DNA of 64,000 nucleotides from Secundilactobacillus silagincola (GCF_002583405.1 NZ_BCMJ01000005.1:124001-188000), one strand, 5' to 3'. Positions 1-9,945 are shown, counted from the first letter of the stretch. Numbers and translations: made by a program. Notes: generated from the sequence alone by a model not told the origin.

Positions 1-270
1 ATAGTGGGGCTGATGTTTTTGAATCATCGTGATTTCAAGCAAAAAAGCTTCTTTATCAGTTGACGTCACAATGGTCTCAAAGTCAGCAATTTCTGAGACT
101 AAGCGAGCCGTTTTCCCTTCATGGCTACTCTTAAAATAGGAACGTACCCGGTTTTTTAAGTTTTTAGCTTTACCGACGTAAATGATGTGCCCGTTAATGT
201 TTTTCATCATATAAATACCGGGCATATCAGGCAAAAGTGCTAATTTATGTTCTAGATATTCGGTGGCCAA
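1..270 (-). CDS. uvrC: UvrABC system protein C, N-terminal part (partial)
   Basis: This is the first 90 codons of UvrC, the nuclease subunit that makes both incisions in nucleotide excision repair; the rest lies beyond the left edge. The visible residues are the GIY-YIG nuclease domain: PGIYMMK, then [16 protein letters not shown], then the conserved stretch around [14 protein letters not shown], which runs off the window. I chose the TTG start at 270 because a GGAGG lies 7-8 bases before it and the protein then begins with the family-typical run up to LPDMPGIY. About 140 bases of leader separate it from the terminator of the transporter operon. The identification is firm; the start codon is an inference. 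Confidence 0.93.
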   Translation of the reverse strand, partial: MATEYLEHKLALLPDMPGIYMMKNINGHIIYVGKAKNLKNRVRSYFKSSHEGKTARLVSEIADFETIVTSTDKEAFLLEITMIQKHQPHY

Positions 271-412
271 AGAAATGACCTCCTTCCGCTTCATTCTCTG
301 GGGTACCGCTATCTCAAGCTTCCCCAGTTTCGACGTTTCATTATAACCCCGAATAAGTGTTTGGGGCAAGCTACCTGCCTACGTTAACTTACTTGTCATT
401 TAAACACATCAT

Positions 413-454
413 AATAAAACACCATGATTCGAAATCGAATCATGGTGTTTTATT
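413..454 (-). terminator. Rho-independent terminator after the amino-acid ABC transporter operon
   Basis: A perfect 19-base-pair hairpin has arms at 413-431 and 436-454 with a 4-base loop, and a T-rich end on the minus strand. It sits 14 bases after the stop of the ATPase gene. The A/T-rich flanks are symmetrical, so it could work in both directions. Confidence 0.9.
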
Positions 455-468
455 AATAACAATGTTAA

Positions 469-1215
469 TTAACTGTTAATAATCTTACTGATGAAGTCCT
501 TTGTCCGTGGATTCTGTGGATGTTCAAACATTTCGTTTGGTTTGTTCTTTTCCAGAATATAACCGTCAGCCATGAACCAGACCTCGTTAGCAACTTCTCT
601 AGCAAAGCCCATTTCATGAGTGACAACAACCATCGTCATCCCATCTTCGGCTAGTTCCTTCATAACGGCAAGTACTTCGCCGACCATTTCAGGATCCAAA
701 GCACTGGTTGGTTCGTCAAACAGTAGCATTTCAGGATCCATGGCTAAGGCTCTGGCAATGGCTACACGTTGCGCTTGACCACCTGATAGACTGTTTGGAT
801 AAACGTTGGCTTTTTCTTCCAAGCCAACCCGTTTAAGCAAACCCATCGCCTTTTCTTCCGCATCCTTATCCGACATCTTTTTAACTCGAATTGGTGCTAA
901 CTTTAAGTTATCAAGCACCGTCAAATTAGGAAACAAGTTGAAGCTTTGAAAAACCATGCCCATTCGTTCACGTAATGTGGTCAATTCTTCTTCCGAAAAC
1001 TTCTGAGTATCTTTGCCCTCAAACAAAACTTGTCCAGCCGTTGGAGTTTCCAACATATTCAAGCAACGTAAGAACGTACTTTTACCGGAACCTGAAGGGC
1101 CGATGACACAAATCACTTGACCAGGCATAACCGTTCCGTCAATTTCTTTTAGGACTTCGGTATCACCATAGTTTTTTTGAAGCTTTTTAACTTCAACTAA
1201 CGGTTTATCTTGCAT
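469..1215 (-). CDS. Polar amino-acid ABC transporter ATP-binding protein (GlnQ-like)
   Basis: This 248-residue ATPase powers uptake of a polar amino acid. It has the full nucleotide-binding set: Walker [10 protein letters not shown] near residue 40, the Q-loop in VFQSFNLFP, signature [15 protein letters not shown] near 144, Walker [14 protein letters not shown] and the switch His in VTHEMG. Length and motifs match the GlnQ/HisP family. It overlaps the end of the binding-protein/permease gene by 11 bases, so the two are translationally coupled, and it is the last gene before a strong terminator. The substrate cannot be read from the ATPase. ArgR-like sites upstream of the operon point to arginine or a related amino acid; glutamine is the usual default annotation. 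Confidence 0.93.
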   Translation of the reverse strand: MQDKPLVEVKKLQKNYGDTEVLKEIDGTVMPGQVICVIGPSGSGKSTFLRCLNMLETPTAGQVLFEGKDTQKFSEEELTTLRERMGMVFQSFNLFPNLTVLDNLKLAPIRVKKMSDKDAEEKAMGLLKRVGLEEKANVYPNSLSGGQAQRVAIARALAMDPEMLLFDEPTSALDPEMVGEVLAVMKELAEDGMTMVVVTHEMGFAREVANEVWFMADGYILEKNKPNEMFEHPQNPRTKDFISKIINS

Positions 1216-2683
1216 GTTTCATTCTCCCCTCGAAGTAGTTTAGAATTCTCGTCAAAATGAACGTCATCACGAAGTAAATGCACATTGCGACGAACACAGG
1301 CATAACACCACGATACGTATCGGCACGCACAATGTTTAACTGGTAAATCAAATCGGTAACACCAATGATGGAAACAATTGAACTTTCCTTAACCAGTGAG
1401 ACAAATTCATTACCAAGTGCTGGCCAAATGTTCTTCAGTGCTTGAGGCAAGATGATGAACCGCATGGTATCGCCCTTGGCTAACCCCAGACTAGCAGAAG
1501 CTTCCGTTTGTCCTTTATCAACCGAGTTAATACCACCACGAATAATTTCCTCAACGTAAGCACCACTGTTCAATGAAACGGCAATGATACCTGATAATAA
1601 TGCTGGCAAATTAACAATGATCCCAACACCGAAGTACACAAACATGACTTGAACCATCAATGGCGTCCCACGAACGAATTCGACGTATGCCACTGAAATT
1701 GCCTTAAGTACCTTGCTCTTACTAAACCGCATCAAAGCTAAGATTGTGCCTAACAAAACCCCAAAGATAACTGAAATGGCTGAGATTAATAACGTGTATT
1801 CAATCCCTTTTGCGAAATAAGTCCAGTAATGAACCATTGAAGTGTTATTAGTGTTAACTTTCATATATTTCCCTGCGTTAGCTAGGTATTGCGTGGTCAG
1901 ATGTTTTGCCTTGATCTTATCAATACTCTTGTTGACGGCTGCGGCTAAAGTACCGGAACCCTTTTTAAAGGCCATGGCAGAACCAGTTTCGTTCTTATTC
2001 AACTTATAACCAGATTTGATCATTGCTAAATCATGGTCATTCTTGACATAAGCTTCGGCTGAAGGTGTTTCAATACCAAGTGCATCGATCTTGTGAGTCT
2101 TTAACGCCAGCACCAAATCAGTGTTCTTATCCATTCCTTTAACCGTTGCCCCAGGAATCTTAGTTTTGGCTAAGTTATATTGCAACGTCCCTGTCTGAGC
2201 ACCGATCTTCTTATGAGCTAATGCGGCTTTATTCTTATACTTGCCCACATCGGTCTTGTTGATCAGGAAACTTTGACCACCATTATAATAAATCTTTGAG
2301 AAATCAACACTTTGGCGACGCTTAGCGGTTGGGTTGATACCACTCATAGCTACGTCAGCTTTACCAGTTTCGACGGCTACCAAAACGGAATCGTATGACA
2401 TGGACTTAATCACTAACTTAACGCCCAAGTCTTTGGCGACTTGTCTCATGATGTCAACATCCATCCCAACAACTTGGGATTTACCATTCTTGCTGACCTG
2501 GAATTCGTACGGCGGGTAATCTGGCGAAGTCGCCATGATGATGCTACCCCGATCCTTAATCTTCTGAAGCGAATCATCCGCAGCATATGCGGTATGGTGC
2601 GCTGGCTGAACTGTAAATAAAAATAATAATGACAAACACAACGTCATGATGGTGAGTAATACGTTTCTCCCCTTGACTTTCAT
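1205..2683 (-). CDS. Amino-acid ABC transporter, substrate-binding/permease fusion protein
   Basis: This 492-residue protein joins a secreted solute-binding domain to the membrane permease. Residues 1-35 are a signal sequence with hydrophobic core [15 protein letters not shown] and a likely AYA-A cleavage site. Residues 38-275 are a family 3 binding domain ([28 protein letters not shown]). Residues 285-490 are a His/Glu-type permease with the EAA-loop-like stretch [23 protein letters not shown]. Such fusions (GlnP/GlnPH type) are known in Firmicutes; the binding domain stays tethered to the translocator. A GGGAG precedes the ATG by 9 bases. The gene is first in a two-gene operon and has strong operator-like sequences upstream. 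Whether the substrate is glutamine or arginine is undecided. Confidence 0.92.
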   Translation of the reverse strand: MKVKGRNVLLTIMTLCLSLLFLFTVQPAHHTAYAADDSLQKIKDRGSIIMATSPDYPPYEFQVSKNGKSQVVGMDVDIMRQVAKDLGVKLVIKSMSYDSVLVAVETGKADVAMSGINPTAKRRQSVDFSKIYYNGGQSFLINKTDVGKYKNKAALAHKKIGAQTGTLQYNLAKTKIPGATVKGMDKNTDLVLALKTHKIDALGIETPSAEAYVKNDHDLAMIKSGYKLNKNETGSAMAFKKGSGTLAAAVNKSIDKIKAKHLTTQYLANAGKYMKVNTNNTSMVHYWTYFAKGIEYTLLISAISVIFGVLLGTILALMRFSKSKVLKAISVAYVEFVRGTPLMVQVMFVYFGVGIIVNLPALLSGIIAVSLNSGAYVEEIIRGGINSVDKGQTEASASLGLAKGDTMRFIILPQALKNIWPALGNEFVSLVKESSIVSIIGVTDLIYQLNIVRADTYRGVMPVFVAMCIYFVMTFILTRILNYFEGRMKHAR

Positions 2684-2769
2684 TCGCGGTAACTCCCTCT
2701 CTTAATTTAAGTAACTTCAACACTACACCAAAATAAGTCTTTATGCAATAAAAATTACGAAAAAGTCTA

Positions 2770-2808
2770 ATTTATACATGAAAAAGCAATATTATGTTTA
2801 ATATGCAC
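2770..2808 (-). promoter_or_regulatory. Putative ArgR-type operator region of the amino-acid transporter operon
   Basis: Two AT-rich elements, ATTTATACA (2770-2778) and an element starting CAATATTA at 2787-2808, match elements upstream of argG at 5946-5986. The longer element agrees at 18 of 22 positions, and all four differences are transitions. Further TGTATA/TGAATA-like half sites lie at 2811-2828. The assignment to ArgR is inference from the argG context. Confidence 0.55.
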
Positions 2809-2981
2809 TTTTATATACATTATTCACATGGAAAATGGATACGATTACGGTACAAAAATTTAGTGACCAGCTGTTGATCAATGTTCTCCTCTAATGCCCA
2901 CCAACTCACCATTTTTCGACTTACTTGCATTCTCACCATTAGCCATGATAAACTAGGCCCAATGAAGGAGTTGACCACATC

Positions 2982-3152
2982 ATGGGATTAAAAGTGAAAC
3001 GTCAGAACAATCTCGATGCAATGTTTGGTAAGTTTGCCGAGGTTGATTTAAAGGACGAAAAGCGCGACAAATTTTTAAAACACGATGAACAAAAAGATGA
3101 CACTAAAAAGGCCAAAGCTTTAATCAAAGAACATCGCAGTTACCATAAATAA
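2982..3152 (+). CDS. Small basic protein of unknown function (SPJ_0845-like)
   Basis: This 56-residue charged protein begins MGLKVKRQNNLDAMFGKFAE and is rich in Lys and Asp. It is preceded by AAGGAG, 11 bases from the ATG, and followed directly by a strong terminator, so it is a complete single-gene unit. The N-terminal pattern (basic start, then a short amphipathic NLDxMFxKFA stretch) resembles small proteins of lactobacilli and streptococci that I recall as the SPJ_0845 family. That match is from memory and is not certain. There is no signal peptide and no membrane segment. It lies on the opposite strand to its neighbours, convergent with argH. Function unknown. Confidence 0.72.
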   Translation: MGLKVKRQNNLDAMFGKFAEVDLKDEKRDKFLKHDEQKDDTKKAKALIKEHRSYHK

Positions 3153-3183
3153 AAAAACGACACCCAGTGGGTGCCGTTTTTTT
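3151..3183. terminator. Bidirectional terminator between the small plus-strand gene and argH
   Basis: A hairpin with CACCC/GGGTG core, flanked by A7 on the left and T7 on the right, gives a usable T-run on both strands. It overlaps the stop codons of both convergent genes. Confidence 0.9.
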
Positions 3184-4564
3184 ATGCCTCGAGTTCTTTT
3201 TTAGCCTGTTCAATTTGTTTACGAACCTGATCAAAGCCCGTGCCACCTTCGGAATGCCGACGTTCAACAGCAACTTCCGACTTCAAATCGTTGTATACAT
3301 CTTCTTCAATTTTAGGTGACGCCTGTTTGAGCTCCTCCAATGACATATCCTGTAAGTTTTGATGCGTTTGGATACCCTTCAAAACTAACTGCCCCACAAT
3401 GCCATGCGCCTCTCTAAATGGCACACCCTTAGTGGCCAAATAATCAGCTAATTCAGTAGCGTTTGAGAAATCATTTTCCGTAGCGGCTTTCATATTATCC
3501 GCCTTAACGGTTACCGTTGAGAGCATGCCATTGAAGACTCGCAATGCTGGCAACAAGGTTTTAACTGTATCGAAGACCCCCTCTTTGTCCTCTTGCAGAT
3601 CCTTGTTGTAGGCTAACGGTAGTGACTTCATTGTCGCCAACAATCCCATCAAGTGACCATAAACTCGGCCACTCTTACCACGAATCAGTTCTGCCATATC
3701 CGGATTCTTTTTCTGTGGCATGATTGAACTACCAGTTGTATAAGCATCAGATAGTTCTAGGTACTGGAATTCATGACTGACCCACATACTAAGTTCTTCA
3801 CAGAACCGGGATAAATGCATCATTAAAATCGAACTGTTACTGAGAAATTCCAACGCAAAATCACGATCCGACACAGCATCTAGCGAGTTAGCATAAACTT
3901 GGCTGAATCCCAACGTTTTGGCCGTCATCTGACGATCGATGGGAAAAGTGGTCCCAGCTAAGGCTGCTGCACCCAGTGGTGAAATATCCGTATGCACTTC
4001 ATTAAACGTAAACCGTTCCTTGTCACGCTTAAACATTTGGTAATAGGCCATCAGATAATGACCGTATGAGATCGGCTGAGCGTGCTGTAAATGCGTATAG
4101 CCTGGCATGATGGTTTCAACGTTCTTTTCTGCCAAACTGATCAGCGTTTTTTGCACGGTAGTAATTTCATCAATCACCTTAGGTAACCGTTTCTTCAAAT
4201 AAAGGTGAAAATCCGTAGCGACTTGATCATTACGTGACCTAGCCGTATGCAATTTACCAGCCACCGGACCAATTCTGTCCGTTAAAATACTTTCAATATT
4301 CATATGAATATCTTCGTTTTCAACGTTAAAGGTCAGCTTTCCAGCTTCAAGGTCCGTTTGGATTCCTTCTAACCCAGCAATAATTTGATCGCAGTCATCA
4401 GAAGGAACAATACCCGTTTTTTGAAGCATTTTGACGTGGGCTAAAGAACCTTCAATATCTTCTTCAGCCATGAGTTGATCAAAGGAAATGGAAGCCCCAA
4501 AAGCATCGACCCATGCAGCCGCCTGTTCTTGGAACCGGCCACCCCAGAGCTTTTTGGTTGCCAT
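3182..4564 (-). CDS. argH: Argininosuccinate lyase
   Basis: ArgH splits argininosuccinate into arginine and fumarate, the last step of arginine synthesis. The 460-residue length is normal. The fumarase/lyase superfamily signature [12 protein letters not shown] is present near residue 280, with the flexible loop serine. Other conserved parts are the N-terminal [17 protein letters not shown] and [15 protein letters not shown] with the catalytic His. The start codon overlaps the stop of argG (TAATG), so the two are translationally coupled. Together they turn citrulline and aspartate into arginine. No argB, C, D, E, F or J is seen, so a citrulline salvage role is possible. Confidence 0.97.
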   Translation of the reverse strand: MATKKLWGGRFQEQAAAWVDAFGASISFDQLMAEEDIEGSLAHVKMLQKTGIVPSDDCDQIIAGLEGIQTDLEAGKLTFNVENEDIHMNIESILTDRIGPVAGKLHTARSRNDQVATDFHLYLKKRLPKVIDEITTVQKTLISLAEKNVETIMPGYTHLQHAQPISYGHYLMAYYQMFKRDKERFTFNEVHTDISPLGAAALAGTTFPIDRQMTAKTLGFSQVYANSLDAVSDRDFALEFLSNSSILMMHLSRFCEELSMWVSHEFQYLELSDAYTTGSSIMPQKKNPDMAELIRGKSGRVYGHLMGLLATMKSLPLAYNKDLQEDKEGVFDTVKTLLPALRVFNGMLSTVTVKADNMKAATENDFSNATELADYLATKGVPFREAHGIVGQLVLKGIQTHQNLQDMSLEELKQASPKIEEDVYNDLKSEVAVERRHSEGGTGFDQVRKQIEQAKKELEA

Positions 4565-5862
4565 TACTTTGTCGCCTCCGTTTGATGCTTCTTTTCTGCC
4601 TTAACAGCCACTTTTACCTTGCTCTTAGTGTTTTGAGTGACCGCATTAACAAATGCAGATTGCTGATTCTTCATCTTCACTTGTGAGTAAACGGTTGTTG
4701 GTAGACCCCATAACTTGATGAAGCCCTTGGCAGCTTCTTGATCAAATGAATCTGAAGCGGTATAAGTTGCCAAATTCTTGTCATACAATGAACTGTCTGA
4801 CTTCCGGCCTAAAGTGATGACGTTGCCCTTAAACAATTCAACTTTAATCACACCGCTAACAACTTCTTGGCTCTTCTTCAAGAAAGCAAGCAGAGCATCC
4901 ATCAATGGTGAGAACCATAGGGCGTTGTAAATCATTTCGCTTAATTGCTTTTCAATAACGGGCTTGAAATGAGCTAAGTCCCGTTCAAAAGTCAAATCTT
5001 CCAACTGTTTGTGTGCCTTCATCAAAACTGTAGCAGCAGGTGCTTCGTAGACTTCACGAGACTTGATGCCGACTAACCGGTTTTCAATGTGATCGATCCG
5101 GCCAACACCATGTTCACCAGCAATTTTGTTAAGTTTCTGAATCAAATCAGCTAACTGCATTGCTTTACCGTTTAATTTAGTTGGCACACCTTTTACAAAG
5201 GTAATCTCAATATCCGTTGGAGTATCAGGTGTCTTGTCGATCGGGTTAGTCAAAGCATAGGCATCTTCAGGTGCACTAGCCCATGGGTCTTCCAGCACGC
5301 CGGCTTCATTGGCACGACCCCAAATATTAGCATCGATTGAATATGGTGAGTCTAAATCAATTGGAATCGGAATGTTGTGCTTCTTAGCATAATCAATTTC
5401 TTCTTCCCGTGACCAGTGCCAGTCCCGAACTGGGCTCAATACTTCGAGTCCTGGGTTCAATGCATGGATGGCAACTTCAAACCGGACTTGGTCATTACCT
5501 TTACCGGTACAGCCATGAGCAACTGCCTGAGCATTTTCTTCTTGCGCAACTTCGACCAGTTTTTTACTGATCAATGGCCGTGATAGCGCTGAAATCAATG
5601 GATATTCGCCCTCGTAGTACGTATTACCTTGTAAGGCAACCATTGCGTAGTCTTCTGCGAATTCTTCAAGTGCATCGATCACGTAAACTTTAACGGCGCC
5701 AACATTGAGTGCTTTTTGCTTAATAAAGTCTAAATCTTTACCTTCACCCACGTTAATGCAGCAAGCAATCACATCATAGCCCTTATCCTTTAACCAGGGA
5801 ATTGCTACTGAAGTATCCAAACCGCCAGAATATGCTAATACAACTTTCTTATTTTTCGTCAT
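4564..5862 (-). CDS. argG: Argininosuccinate synthase
   Basis: ArgG joins citrulline and aspartate using ATP. The P-loop-like pyrophosphatase motif [10 protein letters not shown] is at residues 9-18, and [13 protein letters not shown] and [12 protein letters not shown] are intact. At 432 residues it is about 25-30 longer than the usual bacterial enzyme; the extra part is a lysine-rich C-terminal tail ([17 protein letters not shown]...) that looks disordered. A GAGAGGG lies before the ATG. It is the first gene of the argGH operon and has its own promoter and operator-like sequences. Citrulline from the arginine deiminase pathway, encoded about 40 kb away in this window, would be a substrate. 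Confidence 0.97.
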   Translation of the reverse strand: MTKNKKVVLAYSGGLDTSVAIPWLKDKGYDVIACCINVGEGKDLDFIKQKALNVGAVKVYVIDALEEFAEDYAMVALQGNTYYEGEYPLISALSRPLISKKLVEVAQEENAQAVAHGCTGKGNDQVRFEVAIHALNPGLEVLSPVRDWHWSREEEIDYAKKHNIPIPIDLDSPYSIDANIWGRANEAGVLEDPWASAPEDAYALTNPIDKTPDTPTDIEITFVKGVPTKLNGKAMQLADLIQKLNKIAGEHGVGRIDHIENRLVGIKSREVYEAPAATVLMKAHKQLEDLTFERDLAHFKPVIEKQLSEMIYNALWFSPLMDALLAFLKKSQEVVSGVIKVELFKGNVITLGRKSDSSLYDKNLATYTASDSFDQEAAKGFIKLWGLPTTVYSQVKMKNQQSAFVNAVTQNTKSKVKVAVKAEKKHQTEATK

Positions 5863-5904
5863 GTTAAACGCCCTCTCATTTTTTCATTTTAACTTAATGA
5901 TACG

Positions 5905-5933
5905 AGATTAACACCTGTATTCAGTTAATGCAA
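5905..5933 (-). promoter_or_regulatory. Promoter of argGH
   Basis: On the minus strand, -35 TTGCAT (5928-5933) and -10 TAATCT (5905-5910) are separated by 17 bases, about 43 bases before the argG start. The sequence around the -35 also resembles an ARG box (TGCAT...TGAATACA), which would place a repressor over the promoter. Confidence 0.65.
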
Positions 5934-5945
5934 GTGTTTTTTGTT

Positions 5946-5986
5946 ATTTATACACAAAAAAGGCCAATATTACATTTAATATACAT
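5946..5986 (-). promoter_or_regulatory. Putative ArgR-type operator upstream of argG
   Basis: ATTTATACA (5946-5954) and an element starting CAATATTA at 5965-5986 lie upstream of the argG -35. They match a region upstream of the amino-acid transporter in sequence and order, with the spacing differing by two bases. ArgR binding is inferred from the target gene and the AT-rich TGTATA half sites. Confidence 0.6.
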
Positions 5987-6047
5987 ATTTTTGAAATAAA
6001 ATGGGTCTAGGATTCCATGTAACCGTTTTCAAAAATAATGACATCAA

Positions 6048-6092
6048 AAAAGTTCGACTATCAGTAATCACTCAACTGATAGTCGAACTTTT
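6048..6092 (-). terminator. Terminator after the MazG-like gene
   Basis: An 18-base-pair stem has arms at 6048-6065 and 6075-6092 with a 9-base loop, followed by T6 on the minus strand. It lies 25 bases after the MazG-like stop codon and ends the clpX-engB-mazG direction of transcription. Confidence 0.9.
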
Positions 6093-6116
6093 CTTTATTT
6101 TTAAGCAAAAAAGCTA

Positions 6117-6413
6117 TTACTGATTATTGTGTGAAGCCGGATAACGTTTATTTAAACGTTCAATATTGCCACTAGCAACTTCTTCAAAGGGAATATCTGC
6201 CCACTCTGCTACCTGAGATAAATACCAGAGAACATCGCCCATTTCCTTTACCAACTGCTTTTTGTCCAGAGATTCACCCTGAAAAGTATACTGCTTAACC
6301 AGATCAACAACTTGACCGGTTTCGCTGGAAAGGCCCAAAGCACAATTAGTCAAAACCTGTTCACTGCCAAAAAGGGTCCGGTTGGCAGCCTTTTGATAGT
6401 CATTAAATTCCAT
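6117..6413 (-). CDS. MazG-like nucleotide pyrophosphohydrolase
   Basis: This 98-residue all-alpha protein matches the MazG-like NTP pyrophosphohydrolase fold, whose members clear non-canonical nucleotides. The second metal motif ExxD is intact (EMGD, residues 57-60). In the first motif, normally ExxE, the sequence is ETGQ (31-34), so one metal ligand is Gln. The ATG at 6413 overlaps the engB stop (TAATG); a longer reading from 6455 would lie inside engB and has no support. It is last in the engB unit and followed by a terminator. Activity is uncertain because of the Gln. Confidence 0.85.
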   Translation of the reverse strand: MEFNDYQKAANRTLFGSEQVLTNCALGLSSETGQVVDLVKQYTFQGESLDKKQLVKEMGDVLWYLSQVAEWADIPFEEVASGNIERLNKRYPASHNNQ

Positions 6414-7009
6414 TATGATTTTCCCCCAAACGCATGCTGTTCGATCCATTGCCACACTTCATCTTTACCAGCCTTAGTTTGCGCGGAAAATGGCAATAAG
6501 TCATCTTCAGCACGGATCTGTAACGTCTTTTTGACTAAACTCAGCTGTTTATTCCACTTTGCCCCTGAGATCTTATCCATCTTAGTTGCCACCACCAGGG
6601 TTGGAATTTCGTAGTAACTGAGCCAATTATACATCGTTTGATCGTCACTAGTGGGCGCATGTCGACCATCTACCAATGAAACAACACCTCGCAATGTATC
6701 TCTCGAAGTGAGGTAGGTTTCAATCATTTCGCCCCATTTTTCACGTTCTGATCGAGACACTTTAGCATACCCATAGCCGGGTACATCGACAAAATAGAGT
6801 GAATCCTCCACGTGATAAAAATTTAACGTCTGCGTTTTCCCAGGCTGACTTGACGTTCTGGCATAACTATTTCGATTGATCAAAACATTCGTCAAAGATG
6901 ATTTACCGACGTTTGAGCGACCAACCAACGCAATTTCTGGTTGTCCTGTTTTGGGATATTGTTTGGGATCAACCGCACTCATCACCAGTTCAACATTGTG
7001 TACTTCCAT
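6413..7009 (-). CDS. engB: Ribosome biogenesis GTP-binding protein EngB/YsxC
   Basis: EngB is an essential GTPase needed for assembly of the 50S ribosomal subunit. The 198 residues carry G1 GRSNVGKSS near residue 31, G3 DVPGYG, G4 ATKMD and G5-like FSAQT, the normal set for the family. A GGAGG lies 6 bases before the ATG. Downstream of clpX, as in most Firmicutes, though here a hairpin separates the two. It is coupled to the MazG-like gene by a one-base overlap. Confidence 0.97.
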   Translation of the reverse strand: MEVHNVELVMSAVDPKQYPKTGQPEIALVGRSNVGKSSLTNVLINRNSYARTSSQPGKTQTLNFYHVEDSLYFVDVPGYGYAKVSRSEREKWGEMIETYLTSRDTLRGVVSLVDGRHAPTSDDQTMYNWLSYYEIPTLVVATKMDKISGAKWNKQLSLVKKTLQIRAEDDLLPFSAQTKAGKDEVWQWIEQHAFGGKS

Positions 7010-7044
7010 GATTTTCCTCCGTCCAACTCTTAGCTAAATAAAAA

Positions 7045-7073
7045 CCGTATGCCCCATAACACGGAACATACGG
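7045..7073 (-). terminator. Terminator or attenuator between clpX and engB
   Basis: CCGTATG (7045-7051) pairs with CATACGG (7067-7073), and the minus strand continues with TTTTTATTTAG. It lies 38 bases after the clpX stop. Partial read-through into engB is likely because engB shows no obvious promoter of its own in the short gap. Confidence 0.7.
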
Positions 7074-7110
7074 CTTAAAATGTCAGCTGACATTAGTTTC
7101 AGATCAGCGG

Positions 7111-8361
7111 CTATGAAGCCTTTTGATCCTTTAAAATTAGCTCAGGTTCCTGATGATCTTTAACAGTATCACCGGTTACAATAACTTTGGCGACATCATC
7201 TCGGCTTGGTAATTCAAACATAATATCTCGCATGACGTCTTCAATAATTGATCGAAGGCCACGTGCACCGGTATTACGCTTCAATGCCAATCGAGCCATT
7301 TCTCGTAAAGCTTGATCTTCAAAATCGAGTTCAACACCATCCAGTGAAATCAGTCGTTGATACTGCTTCACTAAGGCATTCTTAGGTTCAGTTAGAATTC
7401 GAACCAAATCATCTTCAGAGAGTTTCTCTAAGGCAGTCAAAATTGGTAAACGCCCAATAAATTCAGGAATCAAACCAAATTCTAGCATATCTTCAGGAAC
7501 AACGCGCTGCATTAAGCTTTCTGATTTATCAATTGGTTGATGAGTTGAATCTGCACCGAAACCAATCGTCTTATCGCCAAGACGGTTTTTGACAATCGTT
7601 TCGATACCATCAAAGGCACCACCCACGATAAATAGAATATTAGTCGTGTCAATTTGAATAAATTCTTGTTGAGGATGCTTACGACCACCCTGAGGCGGAA
7701 CGTTGGCAATTGTCCCTTCAAGAATCTTCAATAGGGCTTGTTGGACACCTTCACCAGAAACATCCCGTGTAATCGAGACATTTTCAGCCTTTTTGGCAAT
7801 TTTATCAATTTCATCAATGTAGATAATCCCTTTTTCAGCACGTTCAACGTCATAATCGGCGTTTTGCAGCAGCTTCAAAAGAATATTCTCTACATCTTCG
7901 CCGACATACCCTGCTTCAGTTAGTGTCGTTGCATCGGCAATTGCAAATGGCACATTCAAGATTTTAGCCAAAGTTTGTGCCAGGTAAGTTTTACCCGACC
8001 CAGTAGGTCCAATCATCGTGATGTTACTCTTTTGCAATTCAGGACCATCATTTTTGTTAGTGGCCATTTCATTAACACGCTTATAGTGATTATAAACAGC
8101 AACTGAAAGCGTCTTTTTAGCTTCAGTTTGACCAATAACGTACTGATTTAAAGAATCTACAATTTGTTGTGGAGTTGGCACATCAAAAACAGTTTGTGAG
8201 CTTTCCTCACTAAATTCTTCATCAATGATTTCTTTACATAAATCGATACATTCATTGTAGATATACACGCCGGGACCAGCAACAATTTTTTTAACCTGAT
8301 CCTGCGACTTGCCACAGAAAGAACAATTTACGGGGCCGGTTGTATCAGTATTTTCAAACAA
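7111..8361 (-). CDS. clpX: ATP-dependent Clp protease ATP-binding subunit ClpX
   Basis: ClpX is the AAA+ unfoldase that feeds substrates to ClpP. The 416 residues start with a zinc-binding domain with four Cys (CSFC near 13-16 and CIDLC near 38-42). This is followed by Walker A GPTGSGKT near 117, Walker [10 protein letters not shown], the GYVGEDVE pore loop, the RKHPQQEF region and the sensor-2 NTGARGLRS. The start is TTG, with GAGGGG about 10 bases upstream; no ATG fits the conserved N terminus. It lies downstream of tig, as in many Firmicutes, but has its own extended -10 promoter. Confidence 0.97.
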   Translation of the reverse strand: MFENTDTTGPVNCSFCGKSQDQVKKIVAGPGVYIYNECIDLCKEIIDEEFSEESSQTVFDVPTPQQIVDSLNQYVIGQTEAKKTLSVAVYNHYKRVNEMATNKNDGPELQKSNITMIGPTGSGKTYLAQTLAKILNVPFAIADATTLTEAGYVGEDVENILLKLLQNADYDVERAEKGIIYIDEIDKIAKKAENVSITRDVSGEGVQQALLKILEGTIANVPPQGGRKHPQQEFIQIDTTNILFIVGGAFDGIETIVKNRLGDKTIGFGADSTHQPIDKSESLMQRVVPEDMLEFGLIPEFIGRLPILTALEKLSEDDLVRILTEPKNALVKQYQRLISLDGVELDFEDQALREMARLALKRNTGARGLRSIIEDVMRDIMFELPSRDDVAKVIVTGDTVKDHQEPELILKDQKAS

Positions 8362-8417
8362 TTAAGAGTCACCCCTCTTTAAATTCTACGATTATCTTAT
8401 TCTTTAACGCAACTGCT

Positions 8418-8446
8418 ACTATACCATACAAATATAGGCGTGGGAA
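8418..8446 (-). promoter_or_regulatory. Promoter of clpX
   Basis: On the minus strand, -10 TATAGT (8418-8423) is preceded by TGG, making an extended -10. A weak -35 TTCCCA lies 17 bases upstream. The start codon is about 57 bases downstream. Confidence 0.6.
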
Positions 8447-8554
8447 AGGAAAAGCTCAAATGAAGACAGCGTACACGCTTGGTACAACACCTTTTCACGC
8501 AAAGAAATGTTGCTCGCTTAAGTTTTTTCTAAACTTCATTCCTATATACGCAAA

Positions 8555-8600
8555 CAAAGGCCCTAACAAGAATCAAATATTCTCGTCCTTAGGGCCTTTG
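8555..8600 (-). terminator. Terminator after trigger factor gene
   Basis: CAAAGGCCCTAA (8555-8566) pairs perfectly with TTAGGGCCTTTG (8589-8600) around a 22-base loop, 22 bases after the tig stop. The T-run on the minus strand is short (TTTGTTTG), so termination may be partial. Confidence 0.75.
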
Positions 8601-8622
8601 TGAGCAGTGCTAACGTTAAAAA

Positions 8623-9945
8623 CTATTTTTCGTTCTTTTCGTTTTCTTCGTCTTTTTTAGACTTGTCTTGCTTGGCTGAATCAGTGATCAAATCAACAGC
8701 CTTCTTGATGGCAATATCGTGCTTCAACATGTCATCTGAAAGTGCCGAACGAACAGCGCTTTCTTCCATACCATATTGGCCAGCTAAATCTTTAACTTCT
8801 GCATTCAAATCATCTTCAGAAGGTTCGATTTTTTCTGCTTCAACAATGGCTTCAAGAACCAAGTTGGTCTTAACACGACGTTCTGCATCAGCAGCAAACT
8901 GCTTGTGCAGATCATCTTCGCTAGTACCAGTCAGTTTGAAGTAAGTCTTAGGATCGATACCTTGTTGTTGCATGTTAGCTAAGTATTGGTCCATCTGACG
9001 GTGAATGTCGTCTTCCTTCATTGCTTCAGGAATCTCTTTGACTTCAGCGTTGTCAACGGCTTCACTGATTGCTTCGTCTTCGATAGCATCATGTGCAGCT
9101 GTAACTTTCTTTTCCTTCAATTCGTCTTTGATCTTAGCCTTTAATTCGTCTAAGCTATCAACTTCTTCGTCAACATCCTTGGCAAATTCATCGTCAAGTT
9201 CAGGTAATTCCTTTTGCTTAACTTCATGAATAGTGGTCTTGAATGTGGCTTCTTTACCTTGCAAGTTTTCAGCTTGGTAATCATCAGGGAAGGTGACCTT
9301 AACATCAACATCTTCGCCAGCCTTGTGACCAACTAATTGGTCTTCAAAACCTGGGATAAATGAGTTAGAACCCAATTCTAGTGAATAGTTATCAGCTTTT
9401 CCACCATCGAATTGCTTGCCATCAACGTAACCATCAAAGTCGATTACAACAGTATCGCCTTTAGCAGCTGGTTCGTCTTCTTTCAAAACTAATTCAGCTT
9501 GTGATTGACGACGGCTCTCTAATTCAGCATCAATGTCTTTTTGGTAAACACGAGTGTTTTGTTTTGTAACACTTAAGTCTTTGTATTCACCCAGTTTAAC
9601 GTCAGGCTTAACGGTAACAACAGCCTTCAAAACCCATGGTTGGTTCTTTTCCATAGATTCAACATTAACTTCTGGTTGATCAACTGGTTCGATACCTGCT
9701 TCTTTGATTGCTGCTTCATATGCATCAGGCAAAACAATGTTTAAAGCATCTTGATAAAGAGCTTCTTCACCATACATCTTGTTGAAGATTTGGCGTGGAA
9801 CCTTTCCCTTACGGAAGCCAGGAACAGCTAAATTCTTCTTGGTTTTTGCGAAAGCTTGGTCTAAGCCCTTTTTGATTTGGTCGGCATCAATTTCAAAGGT
9901 TAATTCGCCTTTGTTGCCGTCCTTTTTTTCCCATTTTGCAGACAT
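8623..9945 (-). CDS. tig: Trigger factor
   Basis: Trigger factor is the ribosome-bound chaperone and peptidyl-prolyl isomerase. The 440-residue protein has the ribosome-binding signature GFRKGKVP near residue 44, a central FKBP-type PPIase domain ([20 protein letters not shown], about residues 160-245) and a long helical C-terminal domain. It ends in a Lys/Glu-rich tail. A GGAGG lies 7-8 bases before the ATG. It is monocistronic between the tuf terminator and its own terminator. The order tuf-tig-clpX is standard in this family. Confidence 0.98.
   Translation of the reverse strand: MSAKWEKKDGNKGELTFEIDADQIKKGLDQAFAKTKKNLAVPGFRKGKVPRQIFNKMYGEEALYQDALNIVLPDAYEAAIKEAGIEPVDQPEVNVESMEKNQPWVLKAVVTVKPDVKLGEYKDLSVTKQNTRVYQKDIDAELESRRQSQAELVLKEDEPAAKGDTVVIDFDGYVDGKQFDGGKADNYSLELGSNSFIPGFEDQLVGHKAGEDVDVKVTFPDDYQAENLQGKEATFKTTIHEVKQKELPELDDEFAKDVDEEVDSLDELKAKIKDELKEKKVTAAHDAIEDEAISEAVDNAEVKEIPEAMKEDDIHRQMDQYLANMQQQGIDPKTYFKLTGTSEDDLHKQFAADAERRVKTNLVLEAIVEAEKIEPSEDDLNAEVKDLAGQYGMEESAVRSALSDDMLKHDIAIKKAVDLITDSAKQDKSKKDEENEKNEK

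Noticed and set aside
6414-6455. 14-residue extension of the MazG-like protein
   Set aside because: It overlaps the engB reading frame; the TAATG junction at 6413 is typical of coupled genes.
8600-8944. 114-codon open frame on the plus strand opposite tig
   Set aside because: Antisense to a conserved gene, overlaps the tig terminator, Ser-rich low-complexity translation and no ribosome binding site.
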